Source: Triglochin maritima
Taxonomy: Eukaryota; Streptophyta; Magnoliopsida; Alismatales; Juncaginaceae
Assembly: GCA_963682175.1 (NCBI GenBank)
Contig: OY821787.1
Span: 15,230,501 to 15,294,500, forward strand
Direction of reading: 5' to 3'
DNA: 64,000 nt
Part shown: positions 1 to 11,230 of the stretch, one piece after another
Numbering within the stretch: the stretch's first letter is position 1
Layout: each line of letters opens with the position of its first letter
Translations under genes and position numbers: made by a program
Notes under the pieces: model-generated
The model's input: only the letters and a program-made list of their open reading frames with translations
What the model was told of the DNA's origin: nothing
Databases searched by the model: none

Positions 1-2
1 CT

Positions 3-911
3 CAAGAAAGATGGGACAAGAATACCTCCACATCTTATTCCTCATCAAGCTTATCCAAAGGAGAAGTTGCCCAAAAGAGCTACATGGCATTAGAGGGTGA
101 CGAAATCGAGGTATCATCTTGCTCTAGCGATAGTTCTAGTTGTAGTTCAACTAATGGAACATATTCTTTTAAAGAACTACAAAATGCATTTCATGATTTA
201 GTTGCTAGATACAAAGTGGTTTGCGAAAAGAATCAACTTGCAAATAAGCAAGCAAATGATCTACAATGTTTGAATGAATCCATCTTGGATGAGAAAAATG
301 ATTTGCTTGCTAAACTTGACAAAATCACTTTGGAGAATGCATGCTTAAGAGATGAGAATGAAAAATTGAAAAATAAACCCAACTCATCTATTGCAATTGA
401 TAGTCATATGCTTGTAAGTGATAAAAATGACTTGCTTAAGAAACTTGACAAATCTTATCTTGAAAGCAAGAAATTAATGAATGACTTGAATTGCATGACC
501 GACAAATGTGTCAAAATAGAGATTCACATGCATCAAATGAATGAAAAGCACACTTCTTTAATTCAAAATCTTAAATGCATAAATGAATCTCTTGTGCTTA
601 AAAATAGTGAACTAAATGCATCAAATAAAACGTTGATCAATTACTTGCATAAGTTCACAAATGGCAAGAAAAATATTGATATGCTTTTACGAAATCAAAG
701 ACAATCCTTAGACAAGCATGGTTTAGACTACAATGTCTTTTATGTTAAAAACCATCTTGTTCAAGATAACATAAATGGAAAGCATCATATTGCCATGAAA
801 AGAACCTCAAGTGTTTGGGTACCTAAATCAACTTGGCTTTGGGTACCAAAAGTTAAATTGAATGGACCCAAACAAAAATGGGTACCAAAATCTACACTTG
901 TAGGTGCTTGA
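3..911 (+). pseudogene. Ty1/copia (SIRE-like) Gag C-terminal fragment, 5' partial
   Basis: The frame is open from the window edge, so this is the tail of a longer Gag; the ATG at 84 is internal. The translation shows a Ser/Cys/Asp-rich stretch, then a long Asn/Lys/Leu-rich region of coiled-coil character (about residues 25-190). It ends in three WVPK repeats, the last preceded by GPKQK. That order is what SIRE/Maximus-type copia elements have between the Gag zinc knuckle and the protease. No CCHC knuckle, protease, integrase or RT follows: the stop at 909-911 leads straight into 3' non-coding sequence. The element is therefore a gag-only, non-autonomous derivative. In the family Gag forms the virus-like particle; this fragment alone should be inactive. 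Confidence 0.8.
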
Positions 912-1554
912 GGAGAAGATCAGTGGTGATCGGGCAAGCTTAAAGAGTCAAATTCAAAGTCGGTTGCATCACCGAATGAAGGATAGAACCAATTCAAGCT
1001 TCAAGTTGGTATAATTTTCTTATCCTCTAAAATTTTCAATTAAATTGGTTCTAGTCTAGGTTATATGCTTAATTGACATATCATTTATCCATTCATTGCA
1101 AATCCTAAATGTTTGAATAACATCCATAGTTTTAGAGTCAAATTATCTAAATTGATGTAAAAAGGGGAAATGAAAACATCACATGCTAAATTGTAGTATT
1201 TGCTTGATGTTAATAGGGGAGAATTAAGAATTGAACTTAATCGAAAAATCATATTCATATCGATAGGGGCAGCTTATTGAATATCATTTTCTTAGAGTAA
1301 TGAAGTGCAAAATTTAGGGGGAGCAACTTCATTACAAGACATCCACATTGAACTTCAATCGTATAAATTTTCTTATATAAATATCATTTTTTTGATGGAT
1401 GTCAAAGGGGGAGATATAATTAAGGGGGTAAAACTTGGAATTTGAGTTAAATTCGACAAAAACTATGCACATCCATAGGGGGAGCATTTATATGCATAGT
1501 TACATATAAAAATTCCATGTATTAAGATATAGTTAAGATAGAGGTTGCCATCAT
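912..1554 (+). other. 3' non-coding region of the copia element
   Basis: No ORF of note. It carries at least six short purine runs of the form AGGGGGAG (for example near 1315, 1405 and 1475). Such runs are common ahead of the 3' LTR in SIRE-like copia elements and resemble extra polypurine tracts. Confidence 0.6.
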
Positions 1555-1569
1555 AAAAAAGGGGGAGAT
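1555..1569 (+). promoter_or_regulatory. Polypurine tract of the copia element
   Basis: Six A followed by GGGGGAGAT lies directly before TGTTGG, the LTR start. It would prime plus-strand DNA synthesis. Confidence 0.85.
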
Positions 1570-1945
1570 TGTTGGCTTTTTGGCCTTAATCTATGTTTTG
1601 ATGATTTAATCAACCTAATCTTAATTATGATCATGTAGAGTAGCACACATGTTGCATTGCACATATATTGCTTTGTGCTAACCTCTATAGGCGATCAAGA
1701 GTCAAGGAAGAAAGGAAAATCAAGTCAAGACATGTAATCAAGCTCTTTTGAAGACATGTATTTTGTATTTTCTTTGAGTCTTAGGAACTTGTGTAAATTG
1801 AGCATACTTGAGCTAAAAACAGCTTAAACACACACTAGATTCCTTATAGAACTCACACACGAAATTTAACATAATTTGGACTTCAATAGATCACCCAAAC
1901 GTAGACCATAAAACACTAAACCTGAACCCTAACAGTCTGCCCACA

Positions 1946-2445
1946 TTCGGTCGACCGTAACAGACCGTTCGGTCGACCTAGTGATCATTCATCCTGTTTG
2001 TGGTTTCACTGCCCAGTTTCGGTCGACCGTATATGCCCTTTCGGTCGACCGTATGAACTTATTTTTCCGACCGTTTATTTTGTCGTATTATACCCAGGAG
2101 TGGTATTCGTATTAACAAAATATACCCCAAATACATTTCATGTATCGGTCGACCGAGGACCTTGTTCGGTCGACCGAATATCTGTCTCTTGACAAACCCA
2201 AACCTCCTGGACAAAATTGGTCGTCCGATAGACCTTAGCTCGGTCGACCGAATTGATCATTGTTTGTCAAACCCAAAGTGCTTGGTGCAAATTGGTCGAC
2301 CGAACCCTTTTCGGAGTTTGACCGTTCAATTAAGTGTACCTAAGTCGCAGCGTTGGGCGGTCGACTGTTACCTAACCGGTCGACGGAATTGAGTTCAAAA
2401 CTGCCAAACGGTCGACCGTTCAGACCGATCTGGTCGACCAAATTA
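1946..2445 (+). repeat. Cluster of CGGTCGACCG palindromes in the copia LTR U3
   Basis: About a dozen copies or near copies of the 10-bp palindrome CGGTCGACCG (core GGTCGACC) spread over 500 bp and ending about 100 bp before the TATA box. Spacing is irregular. The same core recurs in the chromovirus-like LTR at 51090-51780. Confidence 0.85.
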
Positions 2446-2536
2446 ACTCGGAATTGGGTCCTGCGAGTTTCTGTTTTGTGTGTCCTACACCAACACTCAC
2501 CCAATCAACCCCAACGGATCTATTCTCTCTAATGCC

Positions 2537-2544
2537 TATATAAA
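2537..2544 (+). promoter_or_regulatory. TATA box of the copia LTR
   Basis: TATATAAA preceded by GCC and followed by GAGTTG, placed in the middle of the LTR just after the palindrome cluster. Confidence 0.7.
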
Positions 2545-2951
2545 GAGTTGTAAAACACATTTTAACACAACTCTCCCATTACATACTTGTCCAAAACATT
2601 AGAGAGAATCCCAAACACTCTAAGCCTCCAATTTCCCCACTTAAGATCAATTCCACATCATAAGCTAAGTGTGCTCAAGTTAGAGAGTGTATTCCACTCA
2701 AGTTTTCGTTTGTCAAGAAGAAAGGACTTCGGTGAAAGCCCGAAGTGTTCCTCTCGGATTGTGAGAGAAGAAAGTCAAGCAAGCGAGGGTGTTCGCGGTG
2801 CTTGTTGTGTCATTAATGTTTCATTGTGTCTTTGAATCCTAAGATATGAGACCTATATCATTCCACATAAGGAGTGTATGATTTGATTACTATAAAAAAC
2901 TATCAATAAGTATAATGATAAAGATTTTTTATAGTTGGTTATACATGACTT

Positions 2952-3209
2952 GTGCAAGAAAAGATCATATATCAAAAGATTATCATTGCGAAGTTGGAAG
3001 AGGAACTTGAAGAAACACTAAAGGAGCTAAGGAGGACTCGACCGTATGGGATCAAGAAAAGTTTCCAGGAGCGCTCAGGGAAGAAGGAAAGGAAAGTGTA
3101 CAAGCCACTTCGGAACCAACAAACTAGCATCTATCCTCACTGTCATAGCAAGCACTCTGGAGAATGTTATCGTCTGACTGGAGCATGTTTGAAATGCAGA
3201 AAGAAATGA
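2952..3209 (+). pseudogene. Gypsy Gag zinc-knuckle fragment, unit 1
   Basis: 85 codons, opening at GTG with no ATG at the start. The first half is Lys/Glu-rich. The end, PHCHSKHSGECYRLTGACLKC, followed after a stop by HFVKD, matches the paired knuckle of Ty3/gypsy Gag. The usual first Cys is Tyr, the last Cys is lost (here the frame reads Asp then a stop), and a stop splits the second knuckle. It cannot form a normal zinc knuckle. It carries the GATCATAT, GAGCGCTC and CGGAACCAACAAAC variants shared only with unit 7. Confidence 0.75.
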
Positions 3210-3916
3210 CATTTTGTCAAGGACTGACCTTATTTTTTCATATGGCTATTCTCTCACCGAATCATGCGATTGTCAAAACTAGACATGTCAAAATTAGACA
3301 TGACACGATAATACGACACAGACACGACACGACATGATAATTTTATGTATGAGTACATAAAACATGTACACAAATACACAAACCCTTATCTTGTCAGGTT
3401 CGTGGATGATATACACGATAACATGCTGAAAGGAATGTGTTGTAAATTTTTTAAATGTCTTTGATTCTGAATTGAATGTATTGAACATTTTGTTCCATGA
3501 TTAATGTATTCATCTTTTGGAAGTGTTAAGGAAGAGGCACTTGGTTATTAACCGTAGAGCTCTAAAAGATAATTGTTTTCATAAATCAAAAAGTAATTCA
3601 GAATCATTGTGATTAGCATGGAATATTAATGACCGAGATAAGATTGTCATGTTGGTTAAGAGAGAAAATGTAGCTCTACAAATATTTAACAAAATGAGTA
3701 TATTAAATGCAAAATATTTATTTCATATATTGAATTGACCTAACAAATGAAACATTATGAAATTGTGTTTGTGTGATTAATGTTTCATTGTGTCTTTTGA
3801 ATCCTAAGATATGAGACCTATATCATTCCACATAAGGAGTGTATGATTTGATTATTATGAAAAACTATCAATAAGTATATTGATAAAGATTTTTGATAGT
3901 TGGTTATACATGATTT

Positions 3917-4200
3917 GTGCAGGAAAAGATGATATATCAAAAGATTATCATTGCGAAGTTGGAAGAGGAGCATGAAGAAACACTAAAGGAGCTAAGGAGG
4001 ACTCGACCGTATGGGATCAAGAAAAGTTTCCAGGAGCGTTCAGGGAAGAAGGAAAGGAAAGTGTACAAGCCACTCTGGAACCCTGCAAACTAGCATCTAT
4101 CCTCACTGTCATAACAAGCACTCTGGAGAATGTTATCGTCTGACTGGAGCATGTTTGAAATGCAGACAGAATTGACATTTTGTCGAGGACTGGCCTTATT
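3917..4200 (+). pseudogene. Gypsy Gag fragment, unit 2 (frameshifted)
   Basis: Same fragment as in the other units. An extra base in GGAACCCTGCAAAC (near 4080) shifts the frame before the knuckle, so no long ORF appears here. This is the only unit with that lesion. Confidence 0.75.
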
Positions 4201-4866
4201 TTTTCATATGGCTATTCTATTACCGAATCGTGCGATTGTCAAAACTAGACATGACCCGATAATACGACATAGACACGACACGACATGATAATTTTGTGTA
4301 TGAGTACATAAAACATGTACACAAATACAAAAACCCTTATCTTGTCAGGTTCGTGGATGTTATACACGATAACATACTAAAAGGAATGTGTTCTAAATTT
4401 TTTAAATGTCTTTCATTATGAATTGAATGTATTGAACATTTTGTTCCTTGATTAATGTATTCATCTTTTGGAAGTGTTAAGGAAGAGGCACTTGGTTATT
4501 AACCGTAGAGCTCTAAAAGATAATTGTTTTCATAAATCAAAAAGTAATTCAGAATCATGGTGATTAGCATGGAACATTAATGACCGAGATAAGATTGTCA
4601 TGTTGGTTAAGAGAGAAAATGCAGCTCTACAAATATTTAACAAAATGAGTATATGAAATGCAAATATTTATTTCATATATTGAATTGACCTAACAAATGA
4701 AACATTATGAAATTGTGTTTGTGTGATTAATGTTTCATTGTGTCTTTTGAATCCTAAGATATGAGACCTATATCATTCCACATAAGGAGTGTATGATTTG
4801 ATTATTATGAAAAACTATCAATAAGTATATTGATAAAGATTTTTTATAGTTGGTTATACATGATTT

Positions 4867-5124
4867 GTGCAGGAAAAGATGATATATCAAAAGATTATCA
4901 TTGCGAAGTTGGAAGAGGAGCATGAAGAAACACTAAAGGAGCTAAGGAGGACTCGACCGTATGGGATCAAGAAAAGTTTCCAGGAGCGTTCAGGGAAGAA
5001 GGAAAGGAAAGTGTACAAGCCACTCTGGAACCAGCAAACTAGCATCTATCCTCACTGTCATAACAAGCACTCTGGAGAATGTTATCGTCTGACTGGAGCA
5101 TGTTTGAAATGCAGACAGAAATGA
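4867..5124 (+). pseudogene. Gypsy Gag fragment, unit 3
   Basis: Open for 85 codons with the same first-Cys-to-Tyr change and the same stop inside the second knuckle. The sequence before it, TTTGTGCAGG, resembles a plant splice acceptor in units 2-6. Confidence 0.75.
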
Positions 5125-5816
5125 CATTTTGTCGAGGACTGGCCTTATTTTTTCATATGGCTATTCTATTACCGAATCGTGCGATTGTCAAAACTAGACA
5201 TGACACGATAATACGACATAGACACGACACGGCATGATAATTTTGTGTATGAGTACATAAAACATGTACACAAATACAAAAACCCTTATCTTGTCAGGTT
5301 CGTGGATGTTATACACGATAACATACTGAAACGAATGTGTTCTAAATTTTTTAAATGTCTTTCATTATGAATTGAATGTATTGAACATTTTGTTCCTTGA
5401 TTAATGTATTCATCTTTTGGAAGTGTTAAGGAAGAGGTACTTGATTATTAATCGTAGAGCTCTAACAGATAATTGTTTACATAAATAAAAAAGTAATTCA
5501 GAATCATGGTGATTAGCATGGAACATTAATAACCGAGATAAGATTGTCATGTTGGTTAAGAGAGAAAATGTAGCTCTACAAATATTTAACAAAATGAGTA
5601 TATGAAATGCAAAATATTTATTTCATATATTGAATTGACCTAACAAATGAAACATTATGAAATTGTGTTTGTGTGATTAATGTTTCATTGTGTCTTTTGA
5701 ATCCTAGGATATGAGACCTATATCATTCCACATAAGGAGTGTACGATTTGATTATTATGAAAAACTATCAATAAGTATATTGATAAAGATTTTTTATAGT
5801 TGGTTATACATGATTT

Positions 5817-6074
5817 GTGCAGGAAAAGATGATATATCAAAAGATTATCATTGCGAAGTTGGAAGAGGAACATGAAGAAACACTAAAGGAGCTAAGGAGG
5901 ACTCGACCGTATGGGATCAAGAAAAGTTTCCAGGAGCGTTCAGGGAAGAAGGAAAGGAAAGTGTACAAGCCACTCTGGAACCAGCAAACTAGCATCTATC
6001 CTCACTGTCATAACAAGCACTCTGGAGAATGTTATCGTCTGACTGGAGCATGTTTGAAATGCAGACACGAATGA
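5817..6074 (+). pseudogene. Gypsy Gag fragment, unit 4
   Basis: As unit 3, but the last sense codons read CRHE instead of CRQK. The stop position is unchanged. Confidence 0.75.
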
Positions 6075-6779
6075 CATTTTGTCAAGGACTGGCCTTATTT
6101 TTTCATATGGCTATTCTATTACCGAATCGGGCGATTGTCAAAACTAGACATGTCAAATTAGACATGACACGATAATACAACACAGACACGACACGACATG
6201 ATAATTTTGTGTATGAGTACATAAAACATGTACACAAATACAAAAAACCCTTATCTTGTCAGGTTCGTGGATGATATACACGATAACATACTGAAAGGAA
6301 TGTGTTCTAAATTTTTTAAATGTCTTTCATTATGAATTGAATGTATTGAACATTTTGTTCCGTGATTAATGTATTCATCTTTTGGAAGTGTTAAGGAAGA
6401 GGCACTTGGTTATTACCCGTAGAGCTCTAAAAGATAATTGTTTACATAAATCAAAAAGTAATTCAGAATCATGGTGATTAGCATGGAACATTAATGACCG
6501 AGATAAGATTGTTATGTTGGTTAGAAGAGAAAATGTAGCTCTACAAATGTCTAACAAAATGAGTATATTAAATGGAAAATATTTATTTCATATATTGAAT
6601 TGACCTAACAAATGAAACATATGAAATTGTGTTTGTGTCATTAATGTTTCATTGTGTCTTTGAATCCTAAGATATGAGACCTATATCATTCCACATAAGG
6701 AGTGTATGATTTGATTATTATGAAAAACTATCAATAAGTATAATGAGAAAGATTTTTTATAGTTGGTTATACATGACTT

Positions 6780-7037
6780 GTGCAGGAAACGATGATATAT
6801 CAAAAGATTATCATTGCGATGTTGGAAGAGGAACATGAAGAAACACTAAAGGAGCTAAGGAGGACTCGACCGTATGGGATCAAGAAAAGTTTCCAGGAGC
6901 GTTCAGGGAAGAAGGAAAGGAAAGTGTACAAGCCACTCTGGAACCAGCAAACTAGCATCTATCCCCACTGTCATAACAAGCACTCTGGAGAATGTTATCG
7001 TCTGACTGGAGCATGTTTGAAATGCAGACAGAAATGA
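6780..7037 (+). pseudogene. Gypsy Gag fragment, unit 5
   Basis: Carries AGGAAACG at the start (MQET), shared with unit 6, and a private Lys-to-Met change (IIIAML). Otherwise as the other copies. Confidence 0.75.
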
Positions 7038-7743
7038 CATTTTGTCAAGGACTGGCCTTATTTTTTCATATGGCTATTCAATTACCGAATCGTGCGATTG
7101 TCAAAACTAGACATGTCAAAATTAGACATGACACGATAATACGACACAGACACGACACGACATCATAATTTTGTGTATGAGTACATAAAACTTGTACACA
7201 AAAACAAAAAACCCTTATCTTGTCAGGTTCGTGGATGATATAGACGTTAACATACTGAAAGGAATGTGTTCTAAATTTTTTAAATGTCTTTCATTATGAA
7301 TTGAATGTATTGAACATTTTGTTCCGTGATTAATGTATTCATCTTTTGGAAGTGTTAAGGAAGATGCACTTGGTTATTACCCGTAGAGCTCTAAAAGATA
7401 ATTGTTTACATAAATCAAAAAGTAATTCAAAATCATGGTGATTAGCATGGAACATTAATGACCGAGATAAGATTGTTATGTTGGTTAGGAGAGAAAATGT
7501 AGCTCTACAAATGTCTAACAAAATGAGTATATGAAATGGAAAATATTTATTTCATATATTGAATTGACCTAACAAATGAAACATATGAAATTGTGTTTGT
7601 GTCATTAATGTTTCATTGTGTCTTTGAATCCTAAGATATGAGACCTATATCATTCCACATAAGGAGTGTATGATTTGATTATTATGAAAAACTATCAATA
7701 AGTATAATGATAAAGATTTTTTATAGTTGGTTATACATGACTT

Positions 7744-8001
7744 GTGCAGGAAACGATGATATATCAAAAGATTATCATTGCGAAGTTGGAAGAGGAACAT
7801 GAAGAAACACTAAAGGAGCTAAGGAGGACTCGACCGTATGGGATCAAGAAAAGTTTCCAGGAGCGTTCAGGGAAGAAGGAAAGGAAAGTGTACAAGCCAC
7901 TCTGGAACCAGCAAACTAGCATCTATCCCCACTGTCATAACAAGCACTCTGGAGAATGTTATCGTCTGACTGGAGCATGTTTGAAATGCAGACAGAAATG
8001 A
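7744..8001 (+). pseudogene. Gypsy Gag fragment, unit 6
   Basis: Shares the MQET start with unit 5, which points to local duplication of neighbouring units. Knuckle lesions are identical to the rest. Confidence 0.75.
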
Positions 8002-8707
8002 CATTTTGTCAAGGACTGGCCTTATTTTTTCATATGGCTATTCAATTACCGAATCGTGCGATTGTCAAAACTAGACATGTCAAAATTAGACATGACACGA
8101 TAATATGACACAGACACGACACGCCATGATAATTTTGTGTATGAGTACAAAAAACATGTACACAAATACACAAACCCTTATCTTGTCATGTTCGTGAATG
8201 ATATACACGATAACATACTGAAAGGAATGTGTTCTAATTTTTTTAAATGTCTTTCATTATGAATTGAATGTATTGAACATTTTTTTCCTTGATTAATGTA
8301 TCCATCTTTTGGAAGTGTTAAGGAAGAGGCACTTGGTTATTAACCGTAGAGCTCTAAAAGATAATTGTTTACATAAATCAAAACGTAATTCGGAATCATG
8401 GTGATTAGCATGGAACATTATTGACCGAGATAAGATTGTCATGTTGGTTAAGAGAGAAAATGTAGCTCTACAAATATTTAACAAAATGAGTATATGAAAT
8501 GGAAAATATTTATTTCGTATATTGAATTGACCTAACAAATGAAACATTATGAAATTGTGTTTGTGTCATTAATGTTTCATTGTGTCTTTGAATCCTAAGA
8601 TACGAGACCTATATCATTCCACATAAGGAGTGTATGATTTGATTACTATAAAAAACTATCAATAAGTATAATGATAAAGATTTTTTATAGTTGGTTATAC
8701 ATGACTT

Positions 8708-8965
8708 GTGCAAGAAAAGATCATATATCAAAAGATTATCATTGCGAAGTTGGAAGAGGAACTTGAAGAAACACTAAACGAGCTAAGGAGGACTCGACCG
8801 TATGGGATCAAGAAAAGTTTCCAGGAGCGCTCAGGGAAGAAGGAAAGGAAAGTGTACAAGCCACTCCGGAACCAACAAACTAGCATCTATCCTCACTGTC
8901 ATAGCAAGCACTCTGGAGAATGTTATCGTCTGACTGGAGCATGTTTGAAATGCAGAAAGAAATGA
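8708..8965 (+). pseudogene. Gypsy Gag fragment, unit 7
   Basis: Almost the same as unit 1, at the far end of the array, with only a few differences seen over this stretch (for example AACGAGC for AAGGAGC). It differs from units 2-6 at many shared sites. Confidence 0.75.
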
Positions 8966-9330
8966 CATTTTGTCAAGGACTGACCTTATTTTTTCATATG
9001 GCTATTCTCTCACCGAATCATGCGATTGTCAAAACTAGACATGTCAAAATTAGACATGACACGATAATACGACACAGACACGACACGACATGATAATTTT
9101 GTGTATGAGTACATAAAACATGTACACAAATACACAAACCCTTATCTTGTCAGGTTCGTGGATGATATACACGATAACATTTTGAGTGGTTTCCAAATTT
9201 AGTTGGATATTAATCCAAATTTTGGTTGAGTCAAAAACAATGAAAAATGGTCCAACCTTTTAATGGCTGGATTTAATCAACCTTGGTCAAAGGTAGTTAT
9301 GAGATGATGATGTGGAAAAATAAACAAGAG

Positions 9331-9468
9331 ATCATGTGCAAAGTGGTTTGCACATGATGTGGTTTAGTGGAGAGATAAACAAGAGATCGTGTGCCAAGTG
9401 GTTTGCACGTGATGTGGTTTAGTAGAAAGATTAATAGGGGATCATGTGTAGGTGGTTTTGCACGTGAT
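9331..9468 (+). repeat. Three 55-bp promoter repeats with E-box/G-box dyads
   Basis: Repeats start at 9331, 9386 and 9441. The first is a perfect dyad: ATCATGTGCAAA, GTGG, TTTGCACATGAT (12-bp arms, 4-bp loop). The second and third have imperfect arms but contain the G-box CACGTG at 9406 and 9461. They end about 20 bp before the TATA box, the usual place for activator sites. Confidence 0.85.
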
Positions 9469-9486
9469 GTAGGTTAGAGGAAACCC

Positions 9487-9496
9487 TATAAATAAG
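9487..9496 (+). promoter_or_regulatory. TATA box of the small LTR
   Basis: TATAAATAAG directly downstream of the 55-bp repeats. Confidence 0.7.
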
Positions 9497-9942
9497 TCTC
9501 TCCTCCTTTCCTTGTTTAGACTAATGCAAAATTCTTGTCTCTCCAATTTTCTCCATCATTCCATCCAAAATTCTCTTAGTCTTAATTGTGTGCTAGAGAT
9601 TAATTTCTTTGTAGCATATAATAGGTTATTAGCTAGATTATAACATCGTATTAGAGATTGATTGACTAGGTTCGATCTCTCTAATGTAGTTTAGAGTTTG
9701 TGAACACTTGGAGGTAATTCCGGGCGATCCGACGTGCAACCCGACTTCCGATTGGTAAGAGGGATTTGATAATCCCCTAGGTATGATCTAATACATGTAT
9801 TTCAATATTAAATAGTTTAGTATATATATTAAAAAACAATTAGGAAATTGTGTACATAAGATTGTTGAACATATGAAAATAGATCCTAATTGCTTGTAAT
9901 TTGTTTTAAATTATACACAAGTATAGGACATGAAATCCTACA

Positions 9943-10560
9943 TTTTTTCCCAAAGTACTCATTATGACTCGTACGCATTCATGTCTTACCCAGGGAGGAC
10001 ATATTCATGGGGAAACTGTAGAAATCTTGAGTATCATACTTCATGCGCACCCCAGTATCCTCCTCCCGAATACCAAGAATTCTACCAACACTTTACTACC
10101 AATCATTGGAGTTATTCTCAGCCAATAACCACCCAACCCAAAAATCTCCAAAATTCTGACTTGAGCCTCACAGTTGACCCCAAACTTGATTCCTTGAAAC
10201 AAACTCTCCAAATGTTCATGGAAACCACTCAAAATTCCTTTCAAAATCTGACAATGCAAGTGGGTCAGATGACACAACAATTAAGTGAACGTGAGGAGGG
10301 TTGCCTTTCTTGTCAAAATGAGGATTCATCTTTTGATCTCGAACCGTCACCACATCCACAAATTCAAAGCACAATTTGTCAAAGTCATAGTCCTAGTCAG
10401 TCTGAGGGACTTTGGGTTTCAATTATGAGTCAACACAGGATTGTGCCATATCTTTTTGTCCTGTGGCCCTTGAGCCACATGATCTTAATGTTGTTCCTCT
10501 TAAAGACTCACCTTTGGTGGAGCAAGAGCTCCCTAATACCCCTAATTTTCATATGACCTG
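9943..10560 (+). pseudogene. Athila-like Gag C-terminal remnant
   Basis: The frame reads YPGRTYSWGN, Pro/Gln-rich sequence, then a helical LDSLKQTLQMFMETTQNSF..MQVGQMTQQLSEREEG segment. The same layout is in the Gag at 16171-16440 and at 40865-41716 (reverse): WRNHPNFSW, Pro-rich linker, QTLRAFIQSTQ, LANQLHEREKG. After about 10400 the frame drifts. Gag would build the particle; this copy lacks its N-terminal half, cut by the LTR on its left. Confidence 0.65.
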
Positions 10561-11230
10561 GTTAGAGTTTGTCTCACTATTGTTCTTGATCATCTTGACA
10601 ATGAAGGGACACCAAACAACTACATTGTCAATGAGGGTATTGGGAGTTCCTTAGAGGATACTTCGGGTAAGAGACCCACGTTCTATTCTCCTGGTGTGTC
10701 GGGCGTGCATAACGAGGTTCTTGACCTCATTCTGGCACACCAACATGTGGGTTGGAGAGTTTTGATTGATAATCCTGATTTCAATACAAGAATGGGGGAA
10801 ACTCTTCTTCCGTTGTGCAATATTTCCCAAACTCTTTAGAGGTTCGAGCTCTTTCAGTTTCATGTGAATCTTCATCTTGTAATTCTTAGGGAACAATGGG
10901 CGACACAGAAAGTGGTTGATTATGAGCCTATCATTGTGGAACTGTTACAGTTAGATGGTAATATTTTACCTAATTTAAAGTAGAAGGCCCTCCAAGACAC
11001 CTTTTGTTGGCATAGAGTTCAAGACTTTCGAAGAAGTTGTGTTGTACCACCACTGTTATGCACATTCCAAAGGTTTTGAAAGCAAGAAGATTAGCTTACA
11101 ATGATGAGGAAGTTGTTCGATGCAGTGTTTTTCAACATGGATTTGTCCACGTACCTTGCGCTCGGTCTTCTTGTCTTCTTGCAAGGAGTACTCCATCAAA
11201 CATAGACCGCTTCTTGTCTTCTTGGAAGTA
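10561..11230 (+). pseudogene. Degenerate post-protease ORF of an Athila-like element
   Basis: Broken reading frames. One piece (around 10680-10790) encodes EVLDLILAHQHVGWRVLIDN, which resembles ELEELILMHPPIGWRVLFNE in the ORF at 19231-19467. The protease that precedes that ORF in the 14-20 kb element is missing. I do not know the function of this conserved stretch. Confidence 0.45.

Larger units (their letters stand above)
1570..2804 (+). mobile_element. Copia 3' LTR, truncated
   Basis: Starts with TGTTGG right after the polypurine tract. It contains a palindrome-rich upstream part, a TATA box at 2537 and a transcribed-looking tail. The LTR has no recognisable CA end; at about 2805 it runs directly into the first unit of the tandem array, so the array cuts or replaces its U5 end. 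The 74-85 codon ORFs inside it look like chance. Confidence 0.75.
2805..9180 (+). repeat. Tandem array of seven ~960-bp units with a captured gag fragment
   Basis: Units start at 2805, 3769, 4719, 5669, 6633, 7597 and 8561 (lengths 964, 950, 950, 964, 964, 964 and a last one cut at 620). Each unit has module X (about 490 bp, AT-rich, from CTGAAAGGAATG through the unit start to the gag start) and module Y (about 470 bp: gag-like ORF, then a GACACGACACGAC-rich tract). The array begins inside X and ends exactly at the end of Y. Copies are nearly identical, which implies recent amplification or homogenisation. Units 1 and 7 share variants that 2-6 lack. X occurs without Y, diverged and inverted, at about 57165-57657. 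It could be a satellite in formation, or a tandem chain of a very small LTR element with X as LTR and Y as internal region. Confidence 0.9.
9183..9942 (+). mobile_element. Small copia-type LTR (solo?), 760 bp
   Basis: Begins TGAGTGGTTTC and ends GAAATCCTACA. It has a triplicated palindromic motif, a TATA box at 9487 and a U5 part (about 9620-9720, with GATTGATTG.CTAG and TTTAGAGTTTG.TGAACACTTGGA) that clearly resembles the reverse-strand LTR at 56140-56900. CATTTT occurs on both sides (9178-9183 and 9941-9946), which would fit a target duplication around a solo LTR, but the T-run makes this uncertain. Left is the tandem array; right is Athila-like gag. Confidence 0.6.

Noticed and set aside
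4080..4190. Possible intron/exon structure around the array gag fragment
   Set aside because: TTTGTGCAGG looks like an acceptor in units 2-6 but units 1 and 7 have GTGCAAG, and no donor or second exon is evident.
2805..9180. CRISPR-like regular repeats
   Set aside because: The period is about 960 bp with near-identical units, no short repeat-spacer pattern, and the context is plant.
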